The notes under the pieces are model-generated. The model was not told the DNA's origin, searched no databases, and saw only the letters and a program-made list of their open reading frames with translations. Position numbers and translations under genes: made by a program. From NCBI GenBank assembly GCA_902563435.1, contig CACEXE010000003.1, forward strand, positions 1 through 64,000: a stretch of 64,000 nt of DNA, in the 5' to 3' direction. How positions within the stretch are numbered: position 1 is the stretch's first letter; the number at the start of each line of letters is the position of its first letter. This DNA comes from an uncultured Pelagibacteraceae bacterium. GTDB taxonomy: Bacteria > Pseudomonadota > Alphaproteobacteria > Pelagibacterales > Pelagibacteraceae. Of the stretch, positions 18,339-26,936 are shown piece by piece.

Positions 18339-19094
18339 TTATTTTTTTTGAAGCTTCGTCATTTTTCTTATCAAATATAAGTAAATCCCATTTGGCAAAA
18401 TCTTAAAAAATTTTAATATTAAAAATAAACTTCTAGGAAAAGCTATTTCAAATGAATTTTTATTTATTAAACCATCATAAATCTGTTCAGCCGCATATTG
18501 TGTGGTTTTTAAAAATGGCATTTTAAATGTGTTTTTATCCGTAAGTCTTGTTTTGATAAATCCAGGGCTGACTAGACATACGCGAACATCATATCTTTGA
18601 AAATCAAGATATAAACTTTCTGCTAAATTAATAAGAGCTGCTTTTGCAGGCCCATAGGCAGTTGAATTTGGCAATCCTCTGTATCCTGCAGTAGAAGATA
18701 CAATAGATATAACTCCTTGCCTTTTTTCTTTGTAATATTTTTCAACAGCTTTAATACAATTTATGGTTCCAATATAATTCACATTTGTAACATCAATTAT
18801 GTTCTGAAGATCAAAATCCTTCTCTTTTTCAGGCTCATAAATTGCAGTAGAAAAAAAACAAATATCAACCTTATTGTATTTCTCCACGATTGTTTTAAAA
18901 ACTGAATTACATGCTTCATAATCAATAATATCTAATTTCAAATAATCAATATTTTCATTTTTATCTGAAATATCTTTTAAGACTTCCTCACGTCTTGATG
19001 ATATAATTACCTGCCATCCTTTATTTGCAAACTTTAATGCAACTGCTTTTCCTATTCCACTGCTACCGCCAGTTATCCAAATTACTTTTTTCAT
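18339..19094 (-). CDS. Short-chain dehydrogenase/reductase
   Basis: A classical SDR of 251 residues. The cofactor loop TGGSSGIGKAVA is at residues 8-19, the active-site Ser is in SIVSSTAG near 132, and the catalytic Tyr-Lys pair is in YGPAK near 146-150. A hydrophobic C-terminal tail (FLILKFFKILPNGIYLYLI) could anchor it to the membrane. It converges on the DUF3833 gene with a two-base gap. SDRs of this kind are common companions of DUF1365/Cfa clusters; the substrate is unknown. Confidence 0.88.
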   Translation of the reverse strand: MKKVIWITGGSSGIGKAVALKFANKGWQVIISSRREEVLKDISDKNENIDYLKLDIIDYEACNSVFKTIVEKYNKVDICFFSTAIYEPEKEKDFDLQNIIDVTNVNYIGTINCIKAVEKYYKEKRQGVISIVSSTAGYRGLPNSTAYGPAKAALINLAESLYLDFQRYDVRVCLVSPGFIKTRLTDKNTFKMPFLKTTQYAAEQIYDGLINKNSFEIAFPRSLFLILKFFKILPNGIYLYLIRKMTKLQKK

Positions 19095-19131
19095 CTATTT
19101 TCTTTGTTTTATCTCATAAATTTTTATCGAC

Positions 19132-19425
19132 ATGCGACAAGAATTGAATAGTATTAATTATATTGAGAACTATATCAACCATATGTTCAAAATTATAATC
19201 ATATATGAGTTAATTTTCGTCGCGTTTTGGAATATTCTTTATTATTCTAACTCTGGAGTAGAGAACTGGTTCCAAGAAAAAATTTTGACAGCCATCTTTG
19301 TGTTTCTATCTACCATGGCTTTAGGACTAACTTTAATTTATGTGATTTATTATAGTTTAAAAATTACGGGGCTATCAAAAATCTTAAAATCACTTAAAGA
19401 TCCTAGAAAAAGCAATACACAATAA
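19132..19425 (+). CDS. Small membrane protein, unknown
   Basis: A 97-residue protein with two predicted membrane helices (about 18-38 and 52-76) and a basic C-terminal tail. No family recognised. It lies between two minus-strand genes, divergent from the SDR with a 37-base gap and abutting the DUF2256 stop with no gap. Codon use and composition match the neighbours, supporting a real gene. Its place in the island suggests, but does not show, a part in the same process. Confidence 0.6.
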   Translation: MRQELNSINYIENYINHMFKIIIIYELIFVAFWNILYYSNSGVENWFQEKILTAIFVFLSTMALGLTLIYVIYYSLKITGLSKILKSLKDPRKSNTQ

Positions 19426-19554
19426 TTAATTACTAGAGGCGCATCTCTTAGAGCAATACTTAACTTTTTCCCAATTAAGTTTCCATTTTTTTCTCCAAGA
19501 AAAAGGCTTGTTACAAACTTTGCATACCTTAGTTGGTAAGTTTTGTTTTTTCAT
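19426..19554 (-). CDS. DUF2256 small zinc-ribbon-like protein
   Basis: A 42-residue protein. Two Cys pairs, CKVC (residues 11-14) and C-x3-C at 34 and 38 (CSKRC), flank the family core [18 protein letters not shown]. This matches DUF2256, a tiny putative zinc protein often encoded beside bacterial cryptochrome/photolyase genes, as here. It overlaps the DCC gene by 26 bases, so translation is probably coupled. The stop abuts the convergent membrane gene. Confidence 0.85.
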   Translation of the reverse strand: MKKQNLPTKVCKVCNKPFSWRKKWKLNWEKVKYCSKRCASSN

Positions 19555-19900
19555 ATAATTGTTTTCTGTTTTTTAAAAATAAGAAAAATGCAGCAATTTC
19601 GTATATATAATGAAAAATAATAAATAAGGGTTTTATTGAAAAAATTTTAGATAGGATTTTATATTTTGGTATTTTTGACCAAATTATAATAAATGCTTTA
19701 GCACCTCCAATAACTTCACCATCATTTATTACATGCAACCTTCTGAGCAACTCTTTTTGCGACTTAGATGTTATTTTTATAGCCTCATCATTATTTGTAA
19801 TATCTATCCACTCCAAATCACTATTTGCAATTTTTTTATAATGATTTATTTCCATTCTACAAATATTGCAAGAATCGTTAAAATAAACTTTAATTCCCAT
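19529..19900 (-). CDS. DCC-family thiol-disulfide oxidoreductase (DUF393)
   Basis: A 123-residue DCC-family protein. It has the thioredoxin-like start [14 protein letters not shown] with the Cys11-x-x-Cys14 pair, and the conserved [14 protein letters not shown] segment near 75. A hydrophobic stretch near 95-115 could be a membrane helix. Proteins of this family recur with Cfa/photolyase clusters, but no substrate is established. It overlaps the cryptochrome gene upstream by 11 bases and DUF2256 downstream by 26 bases, giving a three-gene minus-strand unit. Confidence 0.88.
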   Translation of the reverse strand: MGIKVYFNDSCNICRMEINHYKKIANSDLEWIDITNNDEAIKITSKSQKELLRRLHVINDGEVIGGAKAFIIIWSKIPKYKILSKIFSIKPLFIIFHYIYEIAAFFLFLKNRKQLYEKTKLTN

Positions 19901-21386
19901 AAGTATTATCTTTAATGAATTTGTTTGCTTCTGATAATATTAATTTTTTTCTATCCTCTTTCATTTTATCAAAAATTCTTACCATCATAGACAACCTTGG
20001 ATTTTTCAAAAAAAATTTTCTATTTCTATCTATGAAACGCCAATAAAGACCATCCATAACATTACACCAGTTGCCCCTTTTAAAATCCATCATTTTCATA
20101 AAATAACTTGATCCACAGATATAAGGCTTAGTTGCGAAAATTCCACCATCACTAAACAAACCCATTCCATAAACATTTGGAACCATAACCCAATCAGATG
20201 AGTCCACAAACATTTCCATGAACCATTTATAAACTGATTTTGGTTCAACTTCACATAAATTCATAATATTTGACAATATCATTAATCTTTCAATGTGGTG
20301 CGACCAACCAAATTTGTCAGCATTTTTAATTGCATGATCTAAAGGATCCAAACCAGTGCTGCCATCATAGAATGTATCTTTCATTTTTCTATTATGTTTA
20401 AAGAAATTTCCACTTTCCATTTCTTTACTATAATTTTGATATATTCCTCTCATAAACTCTCTCCAACCAATTATTTGTCTTATATAACCTTCTAAAGAAT
20501 TTAGTCTCACACTCTTACTATGGTGATAAGTCACTATTTTTTGAATGATAATGTCTGGAGTTATTAAACCTAGATTTAAATACGGACTAAGAGCACTGTG
20601 AAATAAAATATTATTTTTTTGATCAACAGCATCTTCGTAATCACCAAATAGGTTTAACTTATCTTTAATAAAAAAATCTAATAATTTTGAGATATCTTTA
20701 TATTCAGTTGCAAACCAAAATTTTTTGGTATCACCTGGATGTTTACTAAATAATTTTTCAATAATTGGTTTTAAACTTTTTGTATGTTTAGTTTCTTTAA
20801 TTTCTGGAAATTTTGGTATTAAGATATTTTTTGGCAGTTTTTTTCTATTATCTTCATCAAAACTCCATTTTCCTCCCTCTGGTGTACCATCTTTGTTTAA
20901 CAAAATATTTAATCTTTCTCGCTTTTCTTTATAAAACTTTGCCATAAAGGGTTTTTTTGTTTTTGATAAATATTTTTTAAAATCTTCACGACTATCTAAA
21001 AACATTGGTGATCGAATTATATTCCACTGAATATTTTGTTTTTTTAAAAAATTATTTATTTTCGTTTCAAAAAATTTATCCTCTATTTCAAAACTAGTTA
21101 CTTCTTTTATCTTATTTATCTTTAACAATTTTTCTAATTTCTTCGTATAGTCCTTTTTAAAATCAGTAGAATCAATTTTTGAGTAATTAAGCTTAAATTT
21201 ATTTTCCTTCAATTTATCCGCATAAGATCTCATTGAAGATAAAAATAGTAGAATTTTTAATTTATGATGTCTTTCATATGTACATAATTGGTAGTCTTCT
21301 GACATAAAAAATAGGTGGTCTTTTTTGAAGCGGTCGAGGTTTTTTAATGGAAATAACTGATTTCCAAGTATAAAAAATAATTTCAT
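19890..21386 (-). CDS. Bacterial cryptochrome/photolyase-family protein
   Basis: A 498-residue member of the CryPro/PhrB-like branch of photolyases, which repair (6-4) photoproducts or sense blue light. Landmarks: N-terminal LFFILGNQLFP antenna-type Rossmann start, GYIRQIIGWREFMRGIY near 300, FGWSHHIERLMILSN near 359, DWVMVPNVYGM near 398, and GLYWRFIDRNRKFF near 446. The protein has only four cysteines (35, 378, 424, 441). The Cys-x-x-Cys pair that normally follows the MxDY-like position for the Fe-S cluster is absent; MMDFKRGNWC runs straight to the last Cys. The FAD core looks intact. Confidence 0.9.
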   Translation of the reverse strand: MKLFFILGNQLFPLKNLDRFKKDHLFFMSEDYQLCTYERHHKLKILLFLSSMRSYADKLKENKFKLNYSKIDSTDFKKDYTKKLEKLLKINKIKEVTSFEIEDKFFETKINNFLKKQNIQWNIIRSPMFLDSREDFKKYLSKTKKPFMAKFYKEKRERLNILLNKDGTPEGGKWSFDEDNRKKLPKNILIPKFPEIKETKHTKSLKPIIEKLFSKHPGDTKKFWFATEYKDISKLLDFFIKDKLNLFGDYEDAVDQKNNILFHSALSPYLNLGLITPDIIIQKIVTYHHSKSVRLNSLEGYIRQIIGWREFMRGIYQNYSKEMESGNFFKHNRKMKDTFYDGSTGLDPLDHAIKNADKFGWSHHIERLMILSNIMNLCEVEPKSVYKWFMEMFVDSSDWVMVPNVYGMGLFSDGGIFATKPYICGSSYFMKMMDFKRGNWCNVMDGLYWRFIDRNRKFFLKNPRLSMMVRIFDKMKEDRKKLILSEANKFIKDNTYGN

Positions 21387-21396
21387 TAATTATTAT

Positions 21397-22107
21397 ATGT
21401 CAGAAAAATATCTAATTGTCGGTGCGACAGGTTCTATCGGATCCAATTTAGCAGAGCAAATGTATTCTTCTGGTAAAGAAATTCATTTAGTTGGAAGAGA
21501 TGAAAGTCAACTTAAAAATTTAGCTGAGAAATTGAACTCTTCTTATACTGTGGCAGATGTATTACACGAGGGGTTCGTGGATACAATTAAATCAGACATA
21601 TCAGAAATCAAAGGTGTAGCATATTGTGTTGGATCTATAGATTTGAAGCCTTTAAAGATGGCAACTGAGAATGATTTCAATAAATGTATGAAACTTAATT
21701 TTTATTCTGCGGTGGACTTAATCAAAGGATATCAAGATAACCTAAAACAAAATAATGGTTCAATTGTTTTATTTTCAACAGTTGCAGCTCAAAGAGGTTT
21801 TACAAATCATTCAATAATAGCATCAACCAAAGCGGCTATTGAGGGACTAACTGTATCATTAGCAGCTGAATTTGCTCCAAACATAAGAGTTAATAGTGTT
21901 GCTCTAAGTTTAACTAATTCTAAGATAGCTCAACCAATGTTAAAAAATACAGCAATTGCTCAAGGAATAGCTAAAGCCCACCCACTTAAAAGACTAGGTG
22001 AGGGTAAAGATGGAGCAGCTTTAGCAAAATTTTTACTTACCGAGGAAAGTTCCTGGGTAACGGGTCAAATAATTGCAGTTGATGGTGGAAGATCAAAACT
22101 TTCATAA
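21397..22107 (+). CDS. SDR-fold protein lacking the catalytic tyrosine
   Basis: An SDR-fold protein of 236 residues. The cofactor loop GATGSIGSNLA (9-19) and C-terminal GQIIAVDGG are normal for the family. However, the usual Tyr-x-x-x-Lys reads Ile141-A-S-T-Lys145, and the NNAG motif is replaced by YCVGS (76-80). It may bind NAD(P) without ordinary dehydrogenase chemistry, or use another residue. It is divergent from the photolyase-like gene with only ten bases between start codons, and it is followed two bases later by the PQQ-type dehydrogenase. Confidence 0.85.
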   Translation: MSEKYLIVGATGSIGSNLAEQMYSSGKEIHLVGRDESQLKNLAEKLNSSYTVADVLHEGFVDTIKSDISEIKGVAYCVGSIDLKPLKMATENDFNKCMKLNFYSAVDLIKGYQDNLKQNNGSIVLFSTVAAQRGFTNHSIIASTKAAIEGLTVSLAAEFAPNIRVNSVALSLTNSKIAQPMLKNTAIAQGIAKAHPLKRLGEGKDGAALAKFLLTEESSWVTGQIIAVDGGRSKLS

Positions 22108-22108
22108 A

Positions 22109-23173
22109 GTGAAAAAAATAATATACGTTTTAATTCTTTTTTTCGTATTTGCCTCAAAATCGTATTCACAAAACTTTAAATTAGAAAAATTAGTTAACCT
22201 AGATTCACCTTGGGGATCCTCTTTTATTAATAGTAATGAAATAATAATTACAGAAAAAAGTGGCAAAATAAAAATTGTAAATATTTTATCTAGAGAGGTT
22301 CAAGAAATTAGTCATCAACTTAACTTTGTTGTCCATGGTCAAGGAGGCTTATTAGATATTATTCATAAAGACAATAATATTTGGATTTCATATACTGAAG
22401 ATAGAGGTGGATATAAAACTAGCACTTCTATTGCAAAAGCAGAATTTAATAAGAAACAATTAAACTTTAAAAATATTTTTCAAGCAAATCCCCCAATAGA
22501 CTCTGGTTATCATTTTGGATCAAGATTAGTTATCAAAGATAATTTTATATTTGCTTCTGCGGGTGAGAGAGGACAAGGTATGATTGCACAAGACGCCTCA
22601 AAGCATCCAGGTAGTATTATAAGAATTCATTTAGATGGAAGTATACCAAAAGATAATCCAAAGTTTGAGGGTATGGTAGATTGGTTGCCAGAGATTTATC
22701 AAATTGGAATTAGAAATCCTCAAGGGATGGCACTTTCTGAATTTGATGGAAAAGTTTACATGAGTAATCATGGGGCAAAAGGTGGAGATTGGTTCGGAGA
22801 AGTTAAAAAAGGTGAAAATTATGGATGGAAAATTTTAGGATGGGGAGGAACCAATTATTCTGGAATTCCAATTGGCCCAAAATGGAAACCTGGATTTACA
22901 AAAGCTATTAAATATTGGGTACCCTCAATAGCAGCTAGCGCAATAACTATTTATAAAGGTGACGAGTTTAATGAGTGGAATAGTCATGCTTTAATCACTT
23001 CTTTAAAAGATAAATCCTTAAGAAAACTGATATTTGATGACTTATCAAATGTAAAAGAAGAGGTTATTTTTAAAAATAAAATTGGAAGAATTAGAGACAT
23101 TCAAGTGCATCCCTCTAACGGAAAAATTTATTTTTTATCTCAAGATGCGTTATGGTTAATGCAAAGAAAATAG
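22109..23173 (+). CDS. PQQ-dependent aldose/sorbosone-type sugar dehydrogenase
   Basis: A periplasmic six-bladed beta-propeller of the glucose/sorbosone dehydrogenase family (Asd/YliI-like), which oxidises aldoses using PQQ. From the GTG at 22109 it is 354 residues with a clear signal peptide (residues 1-22, SYSQ). An in-frame ATG at 22073 would add a non-signal extension, so GTG is preferred. Conserved blocks: LVNLDSPWGSSF, VHGQGGLLDI with the His base, YHFGSRLV, GIRNPQGMA and NYGWKILGWG. PQQ synthesis genes are not in the window. Confidence 0.87.
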   Translation: MKKIIYVLILFFVFASKSYSQNFKLEKLVNLDSPWGSSFINSNEIIITEKSGKIKIVNILSREVQEISHQLNFVVHGQGGLLDIIHKDNNIWISYTEDRGGYKTSTSIAKAEFNKKQLNFKNIFQANPPIDSGYHFGSRLVIKDNFIFASAGERGQGMIAQDASKHPGSIIRIHLDGSIPKDNPKFEGMVDWLPEIYQIGIRNPQGMALSEFDGKVYMSNHGAKGGDWFGEVKKGENYGWKILGWGGTNYSGIPIGPKWKPGFTKAIKYWVPSIAASAITIYKGDEFNEWNSHALITSLKDKSLRKLIFDDLSNVKEEVIFKNKIGRIRDIQVHPSNGKIYFLSQDALWLMQRK

Positions 23174-23188
23174 TATATATTAAAATTT

Positions 23189-24292
23189 ATGGATGATGTC
23201 GTCATAGTTGGTGGAGGAATAATAGGCGCTGCAACTGCATACTTTTTATCAATGGAAGGTAGAAAAGTTAAGGTAATTGAGAGAGACCCTACATATAAGA
23301 CTGCCTCATTTCCTTTATCTTTAGGTGGATTTAGAAGACAATTTTTTCAAAAAGAAAATATACTTTTAGGAAAATTTGCTAGAGAATTCATCTTTAAAAT
23401 ACCAGAATTGTTAAAAACAAAAAAAAATCCAAACCCAACGGCAAGCATGGTTCCTAATGGATACCTTTTAATGTTTGGACCAGAACATGCAGAGGAACAA
23501 TATAAAGCTTTGGAAAATCACAGAGAATGCGATGCTGGTACAAAAAATATTAAAGGTTCAGAATTAAATAAAATTTTTCCATATATAAATAACGAAGGTA
23601 TAGAAACAGCTACATATACTGATAATAAAAGTGAAGGCTGGATTGATCCTTTTATGTTTCATAGTGCTTTAAAAAGTAAAGCAATTGAGTTAGGCGCAGA
23701 GTTTCTTAAAGGTGAGGTTAAAAATTTGTCTGAGATAAATGCAAAAACTATCATTTCAGCAGCAGGATGTTGGACTAAAGAATTGTTATCAGATATTCCA
23801 GTTGAACCACAAAAGCACACTGTATTTCGAGTTAAATGTCCAAAACATTTTCCTGATATGCCACTAACTGGAGATTTAACAACAGGTGTATATTGGAGAC
23901 CAGAGGGTAAAGAGTTCTTAGCAGGTTCACCTATATCTGTATTTGATGCGAAAGATTTAGAACCAGCATGGAATGATTTTGAAGAATTAGTTTGGCCTGC
24001 CCTGGCAAAAAGAGTTCCAGCCTTTGAAGAACTAAAATTAACCGGTGGTTGGGCAGGATTTTATGATTGTAATAAACTTGATAACAACGCAGTTGTAGGC
24101 AAACATCCAAAATATGACAATGTTTATTTAGCCTCTGGTTTCACTGGAAGAGGTTTAATGCAGGCACCAGGTATTGGAAGGGCTCTGACTGAATTGATCA
24201 CAACAGGTAGCTACCAATCAATAGATATAAGTGTTTTTGATGTAGAAAGAGTTTTAAAAAGTAATGCTAGACCAGAACCTTACGTTTTATAA
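23189..24292 (+). CDS. FAD-dependent amino-acid/amine oxidase (DadA/sarcosine oxidase-like)
   Basis: A DAO-superfamily flavoenzyme, 367 residues, that would oxidise a small amine or D-amino acid. The N-terminal VIVGGGIIGAATAYFL (residues 5-20) is the FAD-binding loop; VIERDP follows at about 31, the flavin-attachment-like LSLGGFRRQF segment at about 47, and the C-terminal ASGFTGRGLMQAPGIGRAL block closes the site. Relatives include sarcosine and dimethylglycine oxidases and DadA. Substrate is not readable. It overlaps the convergent 59-residue gene by six bases. Confidence 0.85.
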   Translation: MDDVVIVGGGIIGAATAYFLSMEGRKVKVIERDPTYKTASFPLSLGGFRRQFFQKENILLGKFAREFIFKIPELLKTKKNPNPTASMVPNGYLLMFGPEHAEEQYKALENHRECDAGTKNIKGSELNKIFPYINNEGIETATYTDNKSEGWIDPFMFHSALKSKAIELGAEFLKGEVKNLSEINAKTIISAAGCWTKELLSDIPVEPQKHTVFRVKCPKHFPDMPLTGDLTTGVYWRPEGKEFLAGSPISVFDAKDLEPAWNDFEELVWPALAKRVPAFEELKLTGGWAGFYDCNKLDNNAVVGKHPKYDNVYLASGFTGRGLMQAPGIGRALTELITTGSYQSIDISVFDVERVLKSNARPEPYVL

Positions 24293-24466
24293 TTTTTTAA
24301 TATAAACTCCTAGTATTCCGTTAAATATAGATACAGCTAATATCAATAATTGTCCTTTAAACGAGTAAAATTCAAAGGATGGATAAAAACTTATCCCAAT
24401 CGAAAAAAAAAGATAAGTTAACACAAAAGGCCGATAAAATTTTTTTATAAAATTAAAAATTTTCAC
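24287..24466 (-). CDS. 59-residue membrane protein
   Basis: A small open frame starting with GTG at 24466, immediately after the TAA of the EamA gene (TAAGTG), and ending at 24287. The product is basic at the N-terminus (KIFNFIKKFYRP) with two hydrophobic stretches at about 14-30 and 38-55, so it is probably a small inner-membrane protein. It fills what would otherwise be a gap of 174 bases in a genome with almost none. No family recognised. Translational coupling to the permease is likely. Confidence 0.55.
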   Translation of the reverse strand: MKIFNFIKKFYRPFVLTYLFFSIGISFYPSFEFYSFKGQLLILAVSIFNGILGVYIKKL

Positions 24467-25315
24467 TTACTTTCTAGTTGCAATATAAACGCCAATTGTT
24501 GCAAGTATAAATCCTGCTATATCAATATTAGATAACTTTTCTCCTAAAAATAAATAGGCCATCACAGCTGTTGTAGGTGGGACAAGAAAAAATAATGTTG
24601 AAGTTTTACTCACTGAGCCTGCTTTTATTAAAAACATTAAAATTGTGAAGGCTCCAAATGACACTAGAATAATTTGATGTGTCATTCCTAATAAAAATCC
24701 TGTTGTAAAATTTATATAAGGAGTTTCAAATGTTGATATTAAAATTAAATTAAAAGAACAGCCACCAAAAGCTTGAAATCCATTATTAACTGATAATGGA
24801 ACATTACCACTTAATTTTTTTTGCCACAAAGTTCCTGTAGTGATTGCAGCAAGAGCAATAAAACAAGTTACTAGTCCATCCTTTGGGAACTCATCTCCAA
24901 AATCTACTCCAAGCACTAGTAAAGAGCCAATAAAACCAAATATAATACCAACCCACTGTCTCCACCCTATTACTTCCTTATAAATTGGTCCTGATAATAA
25001 GTTAGTTAATATTGGCTGAAGAGTAACTATTAAAGCTACAACACTTGCAGGGACTCCTACATGAAACGCGTACCAACAACCACCAAGATATAATCCATGA
25101 AATAATACACCTGTAGTTATGCTTTCTAATATATATCTCACTTTTGTAAAAATTATCTCTTTTTTAAGTAATGCGAATAAGAAGAAACCTATAGTTACAA
25201 TTCCAAATCTAAAGGCAAGTGCTGCAAAAGGTGATGCATTCTGAACTATAATATCACCTGAGATGAATGCAGATGACCATAGCAATATAAATAGTAAAGG
25301 AAATGTTTTAATCAT
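24467..25315 (-). CDS. EamA/DMT-family permease
   Basis: A ten-helix, two-repeat EamA transporter of 282 residues. The start LLFILLWSSAFISGD is typical of RhaT/YedA-like DMT proteins, and the second repeat ends with PPTTAVMAYLFLGEKLS followed by the last helices. The substrate is unknown. It is downstream of a 33-base gap from the MDR oxidoreductase on the same strand and directly upstream of the 59-residue membrane gene. Confidence 0.87.
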   Translation of the reverse strand: MIKTFPLLFILLWSSAFISGDIIVQNASPFAALAFRFGIVTIGFFLFALLKKEIIFTKVRYILESITTGVLFHGLYLGGCWYAFHVGVPASVVALIVTLQPILTNLLSGPIYKEVIGWRQWVGIIFGFIGSLLVLGVDFGDEFPKDGLVTCFIALAAITTGTLWQKKLSGNVPLSVNNGFQAFGGCSFNLILISTFETPYINFTTGFLLGMTHQIILVSFGAFTILMFLIKAGSVSKTSTLFFLVPPTTAVMAYLFLGEKLSNIDIAGFILATIGVYIATRK

Positions 25316-25348
25316 TTATTGAGGATTTAAAGTCACAAAATTTCCTCA

Positions 25349-26356
25349 CTAAATTTTGACAAGCATTTTGCCAATATTTTTACCATTTAATAAATCAATA
25401 AATGACTTTGGAGCATTCTCTATTCCTTCGTAGATAGTTTCTTTAAATTTTATTTTACCATCCGCCAACCATTTTGACATTTCAGTTTCAAATGGCTCTC
25501 TCTCATTATCGTGATCAAAAATAAGAAATCCTTTAATTGTAAGTCTTTTTACTAAAACATAAGCCATATTTTTCAAACCAGATCCAGGGTTTGTTGCATT
25601 CATCTGTGAAATTCTTCCACAAATCACAATACGACCATATGTTTTCATTTGAAAAATAGCAGACTCTAAAAAGTCTCCACCAACATTATCAAAATAAAGA
25701 TCAAAACCATCAGGACAAATTTCCTTGAAATGTAAGATAAGGTTTTTTACTTTCTTATAATTAAAAGCATGATCAACTTTTAATTCATTTTTTAACCAAT
25801 CAACTTTTTCATCAGAGCCTGTGCTTGCAATAACTTTACAACCAAGATTTTTTGCAATTTGGCAAACTGTAGATCCAACACTACCTCCAGCAGAAGAGAC
25901 TAATATAGTTTGCCCAGATTTCAATTCTCCATGTTTGAAAAGTCCAATATAAGCTGTATGCCCTGTCATTCCAAGTGGACCCAGGTACGACTGTATAGGC
26001 ATATCAATTGGTTTTAGTTTCTTTAGTTCATCAGAACTACAAATAAATTTATCTCTCATACCAAGACTGCTAAATACTAAATCCCCAACACTAAAATCTT
26101 TATCATTTGAGAGTTCTACTTTACCAATTGCATACCCCTCCATTTCCTCACCAATTTTAAATGGTGGTTTATAATTTTTTCTCTCAGTCATTCTTGCACG
26201 CATGTATGGATCAACTGAAATCCATGAATTTGATACTAAAATATTTTTTTCATCATTAATTGAAATTTCTTTTGATTTTATTTCAAAATCTGTCTCTTTC
26301 GGTAAGCCAATTGGAATATAATTTTTTAAAGATACGTATTTACTAACTACAGACAT
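25349..26356 (-). CDS. NADP-dependent MDR oxidoreductase (CurA/leukotriene-B4 dehydrogenase-like)
   Basis: A zinc-free medium-chain reductase, 335 residues, of the family that reduces double bonds of alpha,beta-unsaturated ketones and aldehydes. Motifs: the substrate-side VDPYMRARM near residue 49, GPLGMTGHTAY near 127, and the NADPH loop SSAGGSVGSTV near 154; FDNVGGDFL near 223 is also typical. A detoxification role for lipid peroxidation aldehydes is plausible next to msrA, but that is inference. It begins one base after msrA ends. Confidence 0.87.
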   Translation of the reverse strand: MSVVSKYVSLKNYIPIGLPKETDFEIKSKEISINDEKNILVSNSWISVDPYMRARMTERKNYKPPFKIGEEMEGYAIGKVELSNDKDFSVGDLVFSSLGMRDKFICSSDELKKLKPIDMPIQSYLGPLGMTGHTAYIGLFKHGELKSGQTILVSSAGGSVGSTVCQIAKNLGCKVIASTGSDEKVDWLKNELKVDHAFNYKKVKNLILHFKEICPDGFDLYFDNVGGDFLESAIFQMKTYGRIVICGRISQMNATNPGSGLKNMAYVLVKRLTIKGFLIFDHDNEREPFETEMSKWLADGKIKFKETIYEGIENAPKSFIDLLNGKNIGKMLVKI

Positions 26357-26935
26357 TTAAGATCCCCAAATACTATTTAATATTGCTTCGCGTCTACATC
26401 CTTTTTTATATCTTAAGTAATTAAGAAAATTTATTTGGTAATAATCTTGATGAACAGCCTCTGCCATGTAAAATTTATCAAATTTTCTTACATAAGTTAC
26501 TACTTTTTTTTTAAATTTTTTCTCTATTTCCTTAATACTATTTTCTATTAAGTTTTTTTGCTTATCATTTTGATAAAATGCCACTGATCTATAACTATAT
26601 CCCTTGTCACAAAATTGTCCTACAGCATCAAATGGATCAATATTTACCCAGAATTCTTCTAAGAGTTTTTCATAGCTAACTACTTCTGGAATATATATGA
26701 CTTCAATTACTTCAAAATGACCTGTGTTTCCGTATGTAACTTCTTTATAAGTTGGATTTTCTGTAGTGCCACCTGAATAACCAGAGATAACTTTTGAAAC
26801 ACCAAGAATATTTTCAAAAGACTCTTCCATGCACCAAAAACACCCTCCAGCAAAATAAGCTCTTTCAAAATTTGGTGAATTTGCAAAGCTGTTTGCAGAA
26901 ATAAGAAAGAAAATTATTGATAAAAATTTTTTCAT
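26357..26935 (-). CDS. msrA: Peptide-methionine (S)-S-oxide reductase, exported
   Basis: Reduces methionine-S-sulfoxide in proteins or free. The 192-residue product carries an N-terminal signal peptide (residues 1-18, NSFA), which implies a periplasmic enzyme. The catalytic motif YFAGGCFWCMEE has the nucleophile Cys32 with Cys35; the downstream EVIYIP, YRSVAFY and HQDYYQIN blocks are those of MsrA. Resolving Cys candidates are in GQFCDKGYSYRS and near the C-terminus (KGCRRE). A strong hairpin lies immediately upstream of its ATG, between it and the formate dehydrogenase gene. Confidence 0.93.
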   Translation of the reverse strand: MKKFLSIIFFLISANSFANSPNFERAYFAGGCFWCMEESFENILGVSKVISGYSGGTTENPTYKEVTYGNTGHFEVIEVIYIPEVVSYEKLLEEFWVNIDPFDAVGQFCDKGYSYRSVAFYQNDKQKNLIENSIKEIEKKFKKKVVTYVRKFDKFYMAEAVHQDYYQINFLNYLRYKKGCRREAILNSIWGS

Positions 26936-26936
26936 T

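Noticed and set aside
18339-24292. Recent horizontal transfer of the photolyase/lipid island
   Set aside because: Base composition, overlaps and codon preference look the same as in the flanking housekeeping genes, and no mobility gene or tRNA borders it.
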